Shown piece by piece: positions 54,077-62,532 of a DNA stretch of 64,000 bases. A model generated the notes under the pieces. It made no database searches and was not told the origin of the DNA. It saw nothing but the letters and a program-made list of their open reading frames with translations. Every line of letters begins with the position of its first letter. Positions within the stretch are counted from its first letter, which is position 1. A program made the position numbers and the translations under genes. The stretch lies in contig NZ_JAMQPR010000001.1 in assembly GCF_026151345.1 (NCBI RefSeq), forward strand, positions 2,862,676-2,926,675, in the 5' to 3' direction. Source of the DNA: Leptospira paudalimensis (GTDB lineage: Bacteria > Spirochaetota > Leptospiria > Leptospirales > Leptospiraceae).

Positions 54077-54597
54077 TGAGCCATCTCCAATTTGGTTACC
54101 TCAAGAAGTTGTTCTTTGTAAATTCGGTTTGGCCAATTGGTAATCATCAAAAGAACTACAGGAATTCCTCTCCATTGGTCCATACCTACGGAATATTCAT
54201 TTTCAAAAAGAATTTCATCCGATCGCGAATAACGGAAAGTAAGTGACTGTTCTGTCCGAATATGGGATGGAAAAATACCACCTGAAAAAAATGTAAGAAG
54301 AAACTGTAATTTATGTAAGAAAGGATATTGATACTTAGGATCTTTTTTTTGTAATATCACTTCCAAACAATCCGAGGAAGACTGGTCTTCGATTAATCCC
54401 TGTTTATTGATATAATCTAAAATAATTTCTTTCTCCGATTCATATCGATAAAATCCAGTAAATAGAAGCCTGATTTTCTTTTCTTCAATTTTAAGTTTGT
54501 TACGATTTTTGGATGTGACTGGATCGGAAAATGCAGCACAATTTATAAAGATCAAAACAGGAACTAAGATTAGAATTTTTTTCAAATTAAAGGTCAT
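54073..54597 (-). CDS. Hypothetical lipoprotein, paralogue-like A
   Basis: A 174-aa predicted lipoprotein (lipobox IFINC). The mature part has an alpha-beta region (CLEVILQKK), a hydrophobic stretch (LLTFFSGGIFPSH) and a strand RSDEILFENEYSVGMDQW before a hydrophobic VVLLMI. The same plan is seen in the gene upstream, suggesting a tandem duplication with strong divergence. ATG 54597 follows GGAG with good spacing. Function unknown. Confidence 0.65.
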   Translation of the reverse strand: MTFNLKKILILVPVLIFINCAAFSDPVTSKNRNKLKIEEKKIRLLFTGFYRYESEKEIILDYINKQGLIEDQSSSDCLEVILQKKDPKYQYPFLHKLQFLLTFFSGGIFPSHIRTEQSLTFRYSRSDEILFENEYSVGMDQWRGIPVVLLMITNWPNRIYKEQLLEVTKLEMAQ

Positions 54598-55198
54598 GTT
54601 TTGCATCTCCTAAAAACTCTGAAACTTTTTCCGTTAAAATAGATTTCCACTGGTCTCTGTCATCTACCCACATAAATAAAATAGAGACCCAACCAAAAAC
54701 ACGATAAGACTCCATTGGATATCTATATTCTCTTTCTATTTTTCCGTTTTTTTTGAGTCGAAATAAAAGATAATCATCATCTCGATCAATGTCTGGAACA
54801 ATAAAGAAAGTACTAACTGCTAAAAAACGGTTGGCTAAATACAATAAAAATCGGTCTTGTTTTCGTTCCGCTAAATACGAAACAGGCTCTGTTGATTCCC
54901 CCAAAAAAAATTTAAACTTGGGACTAGACTCCAATATGATTTGTAAGTGGAAATCTGACTTAGTTTGATCGTAATACCGAACAGAAGAAAATTTACCTGA
55001 TTTTTCTAAAGCAGATAAAATGTAAGTCACACGCCTTCTATCAAGTTCTTCATCCCAACCAATTAATTCATAACTCAATGATCGGTTGTAGATTTCTTCG
55101 TTTAATTCAATTTTTCTTCTTTCACTTGAATAAAAGACCGAACACGAAATACAAAAATTCAGAATTAAAAACAATAACTTTAGCTTCATATTTTTCAT
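54587..55198 (-). CDS. Hypothetical lipoprotein, paralogue-like B
   Basis: A 203-aa predicted lipoprotein (lipobox CISC). The mature part has FHLQIILESS, a hydrophobic STFFIVPDIDRDDD stretch, a strand GKIEREYRYPMESYRVF and a hydrophobic WVSILFMWV, mirroring the order seen in the neighbouring lipoprotein. It overlaps that gene by 11 bp. It lies just after alkC. No known family is recognised. Confidence 0.65.
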   Translation of the reverse strand: MKNMKLKLLFLILNFCISCSVFYSSERRKIELNEEIYNRSLSYELIGWDEELDRRRVTYILSALEKSGKFSSVRYYDQTKSDFHLQIILESSPKFKFFLGESTEPVSYLAERKQDRFLLYLANRFLAVSTFFIVPDIDRDDDYLLFRLKKNGKIEREYRYPMESYRVFGWVSILFMWVDDRDQWKSILTEKVSEFLGDAKHDL

Positions 55199-55200
55199 CT

Positions 55201-56310
55201 TTACTGGCCATTTAACAATTCAAATTGAGAAGTTTTACATTCATTTCCATTGATAACAATTGTAACACTATGTTTTCCTGGATAATACACTCTGGTTGTG
55301 ATAGGTTTAAAAGAATGTTTTTTAAAAATTTCAATTTTTTCTTTTGATTTTAATACTTTTTCGCCTAACTGGAAAACTTTTTGCCCAAGTTTCCCATTTG
55401 CTAACAAAAATCCAATTTTATATTCTATTCTAATTTTAATGTTCTTTGTGGAGGGATTGAAAAAACTTATATGAAACTCTAACAAATCTCCAATTTTGAT
55501 TTTATTTTTTTTTAAAGATAATTTAAAATCCCCAGGTATCCACTTTGTATCATATTGAAAATATGATAATGCTCGGTTATCCGCTTTTTTGAGTAATCCG
55601 CGTAATGCATGTTTTAAATTCTTATCTAAACTTTCTGAAACACCAAACTTATTCTTACAAAAATCAATTACGAAATCAGGCTGAATTTTTGAAATATCAT
55701 TCAGATGATTGGATACACTTCTTCGGACAATTTCATTTTCATCATTCCATAAGTTTTCTAGAATATTCAAATGAATTTCTGGCTGTTTTTTGATTGCTGG
55801 AATTCCAAGGCCCCAGGGTAAAATAGGCCGACTCCCTTCACTTGCCAATCTTCTAACAAATGGTTCTCTGTGGCTTGACCATTTTTCCATTTGTTTTACT
55901 GTTTTTTCAAAATGATTAATGTAATAAAATCGAATGGCAAACTCTGCACTTGAAAATACAGTCGTTTTTTCTAATATTCTCATGGAAGATTCAAAATCAT
56001 CAATTCCAGATTTAACTACGATATCATTCAGGAAAATATAGGGAAAATTAAAATCACCAACACCTTGTTTTCTCAACAATTTGATTAATTCCATAAGTTT
56101 AGGCTCAATTTTTACCAAAGGATCATTCCAAAAAAATAGAAACGTTTCCGCAATACGATTGATTCTCTCTTTTAACTCATATTTTTTCCATGGAGACTCC
56201 ATGAGTTTTTTTTGGAAATCAGAAGCCCTAATTTTAGGATCAATTTGTGAAACGACAAAACTTAAATTTTGAATCCAATGAGTTGAATAAATTTCTTTTA
56301 ATGGTTCCAT
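55201..56310 (-). CDS. AlkC-type DNA alkylation-repair glycosylase
   Basis: A 369-aa HEAT-like-repeat DNA glycosylase for 3-methyladenine and 3-methylcytosine. The family core is RRLASEGSRPILPWGLGIP and VRRSVSNHLNDISK. The C-terminal 110 residues form an Ig-like beta domain (LLEFHISFFNPSTKNIKIRI), as in the structurally known AlkC. It starts at ATG 56310 and is first in an operon with two lipoproteins, an esterase lipoprotein and an SDR, an unexpected combination for a repair enzyme. Confidence 0.88.
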   Translation of the reverse strand: MEPLKEIYSTHWIQNLSFVVSQIDPKIRASDFQKKLMESPWKKYELKERINRIAETFLFFWNDPLVKIEPKLMELIKLLRKQGVGDFNFPYIFLNDIVVKSGIDDFESSMRILEKTTVFSSAEFAIRFYYINHFEKTVKQMEKWSSHREPFVRRLASEGSRPILPWGLGIPAIKKQPEIHLNILENLWNDENEIVRRSVSNHLNDISKIQPDFVIDFCKNKFGVSESLDKNLKHALRGLLKKADNRALSYFQYDTKWIPGDFKLSLKKNKIKIGDLLEFHISFFNPSTKNIKIRIEYKIGFLLANGKLGQKVFQLGEKVLKSKEKIEIFKKHSFKPITTRVYYPGKHSVTIVINGNECKTSQFELLNGQ

Positions 56311-56365
56311 TGTTAAAACATTACGATCACTAGAATTATATTTTTTTTAAGAACCAATCATCCAC

Positions 56366-58516
56366 TTAAGAATTCACTTTTGGTAACCATACAGAAAAAC
56401 ATGCACCTTGCTTGCTTGGTTCCAGTTCAATTTTCCCACCCATTTGTATGATCATTTTTTTACAAATGTCCAATCCTAGTCCCATTCCTTCTCCATTAGG
56501 TTTTGTCGTAAAAAATGGATCAAAAATTTTATCTTTAATATTCGCCGGAACTCCAACACCTGAATCTATAATAGACACTTTGATCCAATTTTGTTCGGAA
56601 TTTATTTTAATTTCTAATGTTCCATTGAAAGACATAGCATGTAAAGCGTTATTGATTAGATTAATCCATACTTGATTTAGTTTATCACGATTTCCTTTGC
56701 ATTTGATTTCAGCTCCATAACTTTTAATAACCGTTATCTTGCTTAAGTTATAATGATAAAGTGACAATATTGTTTCAATCTCAGATTCTAGATCTATCAC
56801 CGACTCATTGCTAGTTGTTTCTTTTTCGGATACTAGGTAATTTTTTAAAGCACGGATAACGTGGGTTGCCTTTTCGGAAGCCACTGAAATAATTTGATTA
56901 CATCGATATGCTGAATTGATACTTGCCACTGAACGAAGTATATCAAGTGATCGTTCACTTTCGAGAATATATTCAATTTGATCCAATTTCCGAAACAAAC
57001 CCGTTTCAATTACTAGTTGCATATGATCGCCATATAACTCCATTTTCTCTAGATGAGAAAACTTTGAATGTAACTCCTTCCTTAACGAGCGTTCCGATTT
57101 ACCTTCCAAATATGCTTGATTTTCTAAACTTTCATTTAGGACCATTTGGTAACGTTTGGTATCGTCTTCATTAAAATTGATTATCGTCGAGATTACTGTT
57201 TGTAATTTATTCTTTAGAAAATCATAAAGTGACAAGTTAGATGAAACAATAGCTCCCAAAGGAGTATTTAACTCATGTGCCATCCCTGCTGCCAACTGTC
57301 CCAAAACAGCCAATTTTTCAGATGCAAGTAGTCGGTCTTGTGCTTCGGTAAGTTCCTTTAAAGTATTTACCAAACTTTGATTTAAGATTTGTAAACTTTC
57401 ATTCGATTGTCTTAATTCTTCTGTTCTTTGTTTAACCTGATTTTTTAAATTCTCTGAATATTGTTTATTCAACCTTCTCCATTGAATTAGCCAAATAACT
57501 CCGACTCCTACTAAAACTACAAAAAAAGTATAATATAGCCAAACGTAATTCGTAGGAGGATTCGGATCATACAAAAATCCTTTCAAACTAATGTTTCTGG
57601 GCAACATTCCAAGTTCGTTATAGATATCATTGATATGTTTCCATCTGCCTGGATTCATATAACCCATTTCAACAAGTACAGGTTGTATTAACGGTGTCAT
57701 TTGTTGAGCTTCAAATAAGAGGCGTTCTTTCGGATTTTTTTTAGAATATTTATTGTAAATGAGTTCAGCTATTTCCTCTTGGTGACTCATCGCATATTGC
57801 CAACCCCGAAGTGTTGCCTCGCGAAACGCTTTCACTCGATTTGGAAATTTTTTTATTTCGTCTTCGCTTGTAAAAAAATTATCTCCATAAAAATCAATCC
57901 CCGCCAATCTTGGAGAGTAAGTTATAACTTGGAATCCAGCTTTTTTAAAATCAAAAGCCTGTGTCGTTGCATAACCTGAATAAGCATCAACTCGACCTTC
58001 AATTAAATCTCTCGGATTAAAACGATGTTCCAATAATTGAAGATCTGATGGATTGATTCCTTCTTTCTTCAGGTAGGCAACTATTTCTTCCATCCAAGGA
58101 GTTAACATGACTCGTTTACCAACTAAATCATGAATACTCTGAACATTTGAAGATTTTTTAAAAAATAAAACAGATGGAGAATGTTGGAAAATTACTCCTA
58201 ATACAACAACGGGTTTCCCCATATGTCTGTGTAAAAGTAACTCATTACTACCTACACCATATTGGCCTGTTGTTCGTACAACTTTTTCATGAATACCTCT
58301 TATCCCAACTGTACTTTCTAAAAGTTCTACATCTAAACCAACATCTTTATAAAAACCTTTTTCGTAAGCAGCATAATAACCAGCAAATTGAAACTGATGG
58401 AACCATTTGAGATGGAGAGTAACTTTATCTAAGGCAAATAGTGTTTGGAAAGGTAGGATATAAAATAAAATGAATAAGACATAGTTCATTCTGCGACAAA
58501 TCGAAGTCGTTTCCAT
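56366..58516 (-). CDS. Histidine kinase with NMT1/THI5-like periplasmic sensor
   Basis: A 716-aa protein. After a signal peptide, residues about 30-320 form a THI5/NMT1-type solute-binding domain (LHLKWFHQFQFAGYYAA, KGFYKDVGLDVELLE). One TM (about 327-345) and a coiled coil follow. The kinase has His414 in GMAHELNTPLGAI, N box INLINNALHAM, G1 DSGVGVP and G2 GEGMGLGL. It probably senses a pyrimidine or thiamine-precursor-like ligand directly. No response regulator is adjacent. ATG 58489 is an alternative start. Confidence 0.9.
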   Translation of the reverse strand: METTSICRRMNYVLFILFYILPFQTLFALDKVTLHLKWFHQFQFAGYYAAYEKGFYKDVGLDVELLESTVGIRGIHEKVVRTTGQYGVGSNELLLHRHMGKPVVVLGVIFQHSPSVLFFKKSSNVQSIHDLVGKRVMLTPWMEEIVAYLKKEGINPSDLQLLEHRFNPRDLIEGRVDAYSGYATTQAFDFKKAGFQVITYSPRLAGIDFYGDNFFTSEDEIKKFPNRVKAFREATLRGWQYAMSHQEEIAELIYNKYSKKNPKERLLFEAQQMTPLIQPVLVEMGYMNPGRWKHINDIYNELGMLPRNISLKGFLYDPNPPTNYVWLYYTFFVVLVGVGVIWLIQWRRLNKQYSENLKNQVKQRTEELRQSNESLQILNQSLVNTLKELTEAQDRLLASEKLAVLGQLAAGMAHELNTPLGAIVSSNLSLYDFLKNKLQTVISTIINFNEDDTKRYQMVLNESLENQAYLEGKSERSLRKELHSKFSHLEKMELYGDHMQLVIETGLFRKLDQIEYILESERSLDILRSVASINSAYRCNQIISVASEKATHVIRALKNYLVSEKETTSNESVIDLESEIETILSLYHYNLSKITVIKSYGAEIKCKGNRDKLNQVWINLINNALHAMSFNGTLEIKINSEQNWIKVSIIDSGVGVPANIKDKIFDPFFTTKPNGEGMGLGLDICKKMIIQMGGKIELEPSKQGACFSVWLPKVNS

Positions 58517-58580
58517 TCTATTAATGTTTTAAAGATTTAGCAGCGTAAATCAATGAAATAACATATTAAATCGGTTATTT

Positions 58581-59129
58581 TTAAACTTTTTCTTGGATTT
58601 TTCCCTTTACCTTTTGTATCCAATCTAAGTTTAATAATGTCTGTTTCTCTGCATATTCCAATGTTAAATTCCAGTACTCATGATCTGGGTGTTTTTCCCA
58701 TTCTGATTTTAATTCTTTTTGAAATACTTTTAATGATTTTAAATCTTCCTTTTGTTTTCTGATTTCACCTTCTAGTTGTTCCATCAGTAACTTGGGATTC
58801 ATATGCCTTCCAAAGAATACTTTAAATAACAATTCATTTCGTTTGTTTGTTTGAATAGGAGATTGATCCATCCACTTTCGAAATTCTTCTAATCCCGGAC
58901 GTGTGACCTTAAATACCTTTTTTTTCCTTCCATTGGAATCAGTTTTTTCCCATTCTTTAATGAAACCATCTTTTTCTAATTTAGATAATGTAGGATAAAT
59001 TTGTCCGAAACTTTCACTCCAAAAGAAACTAATCGTAGATTCGATATACTTTCGAATCTCATACCCATTCATTTCACATTGAGATAAAATACCTAAAAGT
59101 GCATATTGTGTTTTACTTTCTCTTTTCAT
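58581..59129 (-). CDS. PadR-family transcriptional regulator
   Basis: A 182-aa PadR repressor: winged HTH (QYALLGILSQCEMNGYEIRKYI, split by a turn; SFGQIYPTLSKLEKDGFI; KKKVFKVTRPGLEEF) and a C-terminal four-helix dimerisation tail. PadR proteins respond to phenolic acids, drugs or quinones. It is the last gene of a three-gene operon with the quinone reductase and hydrolase, with an ATGA overlap. Autoregulation through the inverted repeats before the operon is likely. Confidence 0.9.
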   Translation of the reverse strand: MKRESKTQYALLGILSQCEMNGYEIRKYIESTISFFWSESFGQIYPTLSKLEKDGFIKEWEKTDSNGRKKKVFKVTRPGLEEFRKWMDQSPIQTNKRNELLFKVFFGRHMNPKLLMEQLEGEIRKQKEDLKSLKVFQKELKSEWEKHPDHEYWNLTLEYAEKQTLLNLDWIQKVKGKIQEKV

Positions 59130-60034
59130 TTTTCCTGTAGATTGTTGTTTGCATTTAATTCTTTATGAAATAACATCAATGCTGAGATTACTTCCTTTGG
59201 TGCTTCCACCTGAGGCCAATGACCAATTTTACTAGATAAAAAGTATACTGAAGCAAATGGATATTCTTTTTTAAATCGTTCTGCCATATGGACTCCAGAA
59301 TTAGGATCCATTGGACCACAAATATAACAAAAAGGAACTTTAGTATTTTTAAGTGTTTTAATCCATTGGTCTTGGTATTTAACTTTATCAAAGACCAAGC
59401 GACCAATTAAATATGCTATATCTTTTCCTTGATGATAATTCAGTATATTCCAATATTCATTTAATAATTCAGAATTTGGACCTGTTTCGGGTCCAAACAT
59501 TTTCTTTAATGAATTCTCAATCGAATTCCTTTTTAAATTTTTACTTAAATACTTCCCAATAACATTAGGTGATTGAGATAACAATCTTTGGATCATTCTA
59601 GGTTGATACACATCAGTAAACAAACCACCATTCATAAATGCAACAGATAGAATTTCAAAATCCAAACTTTCAATTTTTACCAACATTTCTTCAACGACAC
59701 TTACAGCTAAATCATGTGCTAAAATTCGTATCTTTCTAATGTTTAACTTTTTGATTAAAGAATTGATCATATCGACATATTCTTCAAATGAATAGGTATG
59801 GTTTTGTGGTTTATCGGAAAATCCCATACCCATCAAATCGATAAATACCAGTTTATACTGTTTTGATAAATCTTCCATTACCCAATTCCAATCATAACTG
59901 TTAAATGGATAACCATGCAACAATAGAAGTGGTTCCCCTTCTCCTAATGTCCCATAGAATATAGAGTTACCTTTGTAATCGTAGAATTTACCAAAATCTT
60001 TCAGAGCTGAAGCATTTATAAACTTACCTTTCAT
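59126..60034 (-). CDS. Alpha/beta hydrolase (haloalkane dehalogenase/epoxide hydrolase-like)
   Basis: A 302-aa hydrolase. The oxyanion region is LLLLHGYPFNSYDW. The nucleophile motif LAHDLAVSV has Asp rather than Ser, as in dehalogenases and epoxide hydrolases. The His is in KIGHWPQVEAP. ATG 60034 follows GGGAG; the GTG at 60052 is less likely. The substrate may be a reactive aromatic or halogenated compound, by analogy with the operon partners. Confidence 0.85.
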   Translation of the reverse strand: MKGKFINASALKDFGKFYDYKGNSIFYGTLGEGEPLLLLHGYPFNSYDWNWVMEDLSKQYKLVFIDLMGMGFSDKPQNHTYSFEEYVDMINSLIKKLNIRKIRILAHDLAVSVVEEMLVKIESLDFEILSVAFMNGGLFTDVYQPRMIQRLLSQSPNVIGKYLSKNLKRNSIENSLKKMFGPETGPNSELLNEYWNILNYHQGKDIAYLIGRLVFDKVKYQDQWIKTLKNTKVPFCYICGPMDPNSGVHMAERFKKEYPFASVYFLSSKIGHWPQVEAPKEVISALMLFHKELNANNNLQEK

Positions 60035-60035
60035 C

Positions 60036-60626
60036 TTAAGCTCCCATCGCACCTAGTTTCTCCGATTTTAATATGAATTGATTTAACTTTTCCAATTTTC
60101 TAAATCTAATTTGATCAAAATATGTAACTTTCACTTGTTTAAATCCGCAAAACTCTAAGGTACCTTGTTTTAATAACTGAACTCCTGGACTTCGGTTGAA
60201 CCATTTGTAATACCAAGTTGGTGCATCCATCGTAATCATGATTCTAGCGGTTTTTCCTTTAAGCAATTGTTTGGGGAGTGGAGAACGTTTTTGATATGAA
60301 AAAGCAAAACCTGGTAAGAATACTCTATCAATCCACGCTTTTAAAATGGCTGGCATACTAGCCCACCAACTTGGATAAACAAATACAAGATGATCTGCAT
60401 TTTGAATCAATGTTTGACTCAATAAAATATCAGGTTCTAACTGTTGTTTATATGTTTTATCATACCCAAATTTTAGATTATAATCGAATTTAAGTTCATT
60501 TAACTTTATGAATTGAACATCAAATCCAGAACTCTTGGCAGATTGGAAATAGGAATCAGCGAGTTTGGCACAATATGAATTAGGATTTGGATGCCCTAAT
60601 ATAATCAGAATTTTTTTATTTTGCAT
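60036..60626 (-). CDS. NAD(P)H quinone reductase-like flavoprotein (NQO1/MdaB type)
   Basis: A 196-aa flavodoxin-fold oxidoreductase. The FMN/FAD loop is ILGHPNPNSYCAKLAD, and YPSWWASMPAILKAWIDRVFLPGFAF is the family signature. It reduces quinones by two electrons, avoiding semiquinones. It is the first gene of the operon with the hydrolase and PadR. Its ATG overlaps the edge of an inverted repeat, so initiation and repression are tightly connected. Confidence 0.88.
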   Translation of the reverse strand: MQNKKILIILGHPNPNSYCAKLADSYFQSAKSSGFDVQFIKLNELKFDYNLKFGYDKTYKQQLEPDILLSQTLIQNADHLVFVYPSWWASMPAILKAWIDRVFLPGFAFSYQKRSPLPKQLLKGKTARIMITMDAPTWYYKWFNRSPGVQLLKQGTLEFCGFKQVKVTYFDQIRFRKLEKLNQFILKSEKLGAMGA

Positions 60627-60651
60627 AATTATATCTACCAGATATAATTAT
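60625..60651 (-). promoter_or_regulatory. Inverted repeat operator 1 (PadR candidate)
   Basis: Two perfect 12-bp arms (ATAATTATATCT and AGATATAATTAT) flank a 3-bp spacer. The site covers the expected transcription start, the ribosome-binding region and the first bases of the ATG. The PadR repressor of the same operon is the likely ligand. Confidence 0.6.
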
Positions 60652-60653
60652 CA

Positions 60654-60681
60654 GCTATATCTATTAGATATACAAAGTCAA
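60654..60681 (-). promoter_or_regulatory. Candidate sigma-70 promoter of the PadR operon
   Basis: On the minus strand TTGACT (60681-60676) is followed after 16 bp by TATAGC (60659-60654). Transcription would begin near 60647, inside operator 1. Element matches are moderate. Confidence 0.4.
60656..60672 (-). promoter_or_regulatory. Inverted repeat operator 2 (PadR candidate)
   Basis: TATATCT-att-AGATATA is a perfect inverted repeat sharing the core of operator 1. Its centre is 26 bp from that of operator 1. It lies in the spacer and -10 region of the predicted promoter. Confidence 0.6.
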
Positions 60682-60777
60682 TCTATTTTTCTAGTTTCTT
60701 ATTGAATTTTTGGAAAATATTGAAATTTCTAAAAAAGAAAAGATCATTAAATTTTAACTATCTTTCCTGAATTGTAA

Positions 60778-61821
60778 CTATTGTTCGACACAATAAAATA
60801 ACAAAGAACTGCTACACCCAAAAGTATTAAATCCCAATGATGTCGACGTACTACTACCACTGTCTCCGCCGTATCCATTCCCTGATGTTAAAGTCCAACC
60901 TGAACATGAGTTAGAATTATTAGTCCAATCAGGATTCAAACCTGTCCAAATCGTAGAACTGGATCCAGAAATAGAAAATGATAAGTTAAATGTAAACAAT
61001 GATGCACTTGTTGTTGTCCCGATTAAATCGGTGCGGTTCAATCGATAATAGGAAGCAAATGGTTTTAATACCCAATCAACTTGACCATCTCCTACACTTG
61101 CAGTTACGGAAGCTCTTCGTAATGAATTAAAACTATCACCTACAAGTGCTTTACAAATTTTACCTACTGGGCAATTTACTTGGGACTGACATAAGTTATC
61201 TACACCGATGATACCACCCATAGCTCCAGTTTGTCCAACGCTAGTAAGGAATATAATCTTATCATTATCGGAAACCTCAACTTGTATGATTCTTTCTTCA
61301 AGACGAAAGGAGGAATCCGTGGAACTTGGCACCAATCTTACGGATACAGTTCTTGTGTCGTTGATGTTTGTATCATTCATTGCAGTGAGTGTTAAATTTT
61401 GGAAAACACTCCAATTTGATTTTGTGAATGTAAAAAATGTTTGGGAAGGTGTTACGTAGGATCCATTACTAATGATTACTTGAACAATTACATTTTCTTT
61501 CGGTTCACTACCTAAATACATTTGAACTGTAGAGGAAGTTCCTACCGAAGCATTACCACCAGCTTCGGATAAGGTGATAAATTGACTGCTTACATTTAAT
61601 CCAGGTTGGTTTACAATGGTAAAGTCAGGATAACATGGGTGACGTTTATCGCCAAGGGACGCTGCTAAGATTGAAGTTTCAAAATAAGATTTTGATTTTG
61701 TATCACATGCATTATTAAAAGTTTCATTTTCACAAGATAACAATGAAAAGATTAAGAGTGTAGATAAAAAGAATTGATTTGTTTTCGCAAATATGAACAA
61801 TTTCCCTTTCCATTCAACCAT
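60778..61821 (-). CDS. DUF1554 lipoprotein with Calx-beta-like domain
   Basis: A 347-aa predicted lipoprotein (lipobox FSLLSC). The middle part is beta-sandwich-like (FITLSEAGGNASVG and NLTLTAMNDTNINDTRTVSV). The C-terminal 150 residues are a DUF1554 domain (CQSQVNCPVGKICKALVGD, DWVLKPFASYYR, WTGLNPDWT), characteristic of Leptospira surface lipoproteins. The ATG 61821 gives a typical signal peptide. Adhesive or matrix-binding activity is known for some DUF1554 proteins; this one is unassigned. Confidence 0.82.
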   Translation of the reverse strand: MVEWKGKLFIFAKTNQFFLSTLLIFSLLSCENETFNNACDTKSKSYFETSILAASLGDKRHPCYPDFTIVNQPGLNVSSQFITLSEAGGNASVGTSSTVQMYLGSEPKENVIVQVIISNGSYVTPSQTFFTFTKSNWSVFQNLTLTAMNDTNINDTRTVSVRLVPSSTDSSFRLEERIIQVEVSDNDKIIFLTSVGQTGAMGGIIGVDNLCQSQVNCPVGKICKALVGDSFNSLRRASVTASVGDGQVDWVLKPFASYYRLNRTDLIGTTTSASLFTFNLSFSISGSSSTIWTGLNPDWTNNSNSCSGWTLTSGNGYGGDSGSSTSTSLGFNTFGCSSSLLFYCVEQ

Positions 61822-61992
61822 TATGAGTAACCAGTGTTTGGTCAATTTTTTGCACCAGGATTTGGATGTAATTCAAAATCTGAATCTTAGTATTAATCTT
61901 GAGTTAGCTTACCACTTTCTATCGAATGGAAATCTTTTTAAATCATGTCAGTATAATAATTACATAATATAAATGAATTGTAGGGAAGAACA

Positions 61993-62529
61993 CTATTGTA
62001 GAGATTTTAAAAACGTAATCATTAACTTTTGAAGTGTAGTTTCTGTTCCTTCATCTTGAATTTGTCCCTCTGGAGATACTTTACCTTTTACTCCTGAGAT
62101 GAGTACATTTGTATCATCCGTTAATTTGGCACCGATTGTTTTTAGTACCAAAAGTAACGATTCATGCGCCTTTTGACCAACCGATGCAGCAGTGATGACA
62201 GCGACTGGTTTATCAGTAAACACAACAGATGAAACAGCCCACTCTAATGCATTTTTTAGGACACCAGGTATACTAAAAACATATTCAGGCGAACAAATTA
62301 GAATTCCATCTGCACGTTTGACCTCACCCAAAAAATCCTTTACAATGCCAGGAGTTTTCTCTTCCGAAATTCCAGAATCAAAAAATGGAAAATTGACAAT
62401 TTTATCGTAAATGATCATATCACAATCTTGCTTATAATTAGTTTTCAGTGTATTTAGTATTTTTCTGTTATACGATGTTGCACTGATGCCACCTGATATT
62501 GCGAGTATGATAGGTTTTTTGTTATTCAT
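61993..62529 (-). CDS. NADPH-dependent FMN reductase
   Basis: A 178-aa flavodoxin-fold enzyme. ISGGISATSYNRKIL is the FMN phosphate loop and LICSPEYVFSIPGVLKNALEW the central family motif. It reduces flavin, quinones or chromate-like compounds using NADPH. It is separated by 3 bp from the preceding minus-strand gene, so they may be co-transcribed. It is unrelated in sequence to the NQO-type reductase at 60.0 kb, despite the same fold. Confidence 0.88.
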   Translation of the reverse strand: MNNKKPIILAISGGISATSYNRKILNTLKTNYKQDCDMIIYDKIVNFPFFDSGISEEKTPGIVKDFLGEVKRADGILICSPEYVFSIPGVLKNALEWAVSSVVFTDKPVAVITAASVGQKAHESLLLVLKTIGAKLTDDTNVLISGVKGKVSPEGQIQDEGTETTLQKLMITFLKSLQ

Positions 62530-62532
62530 ATT

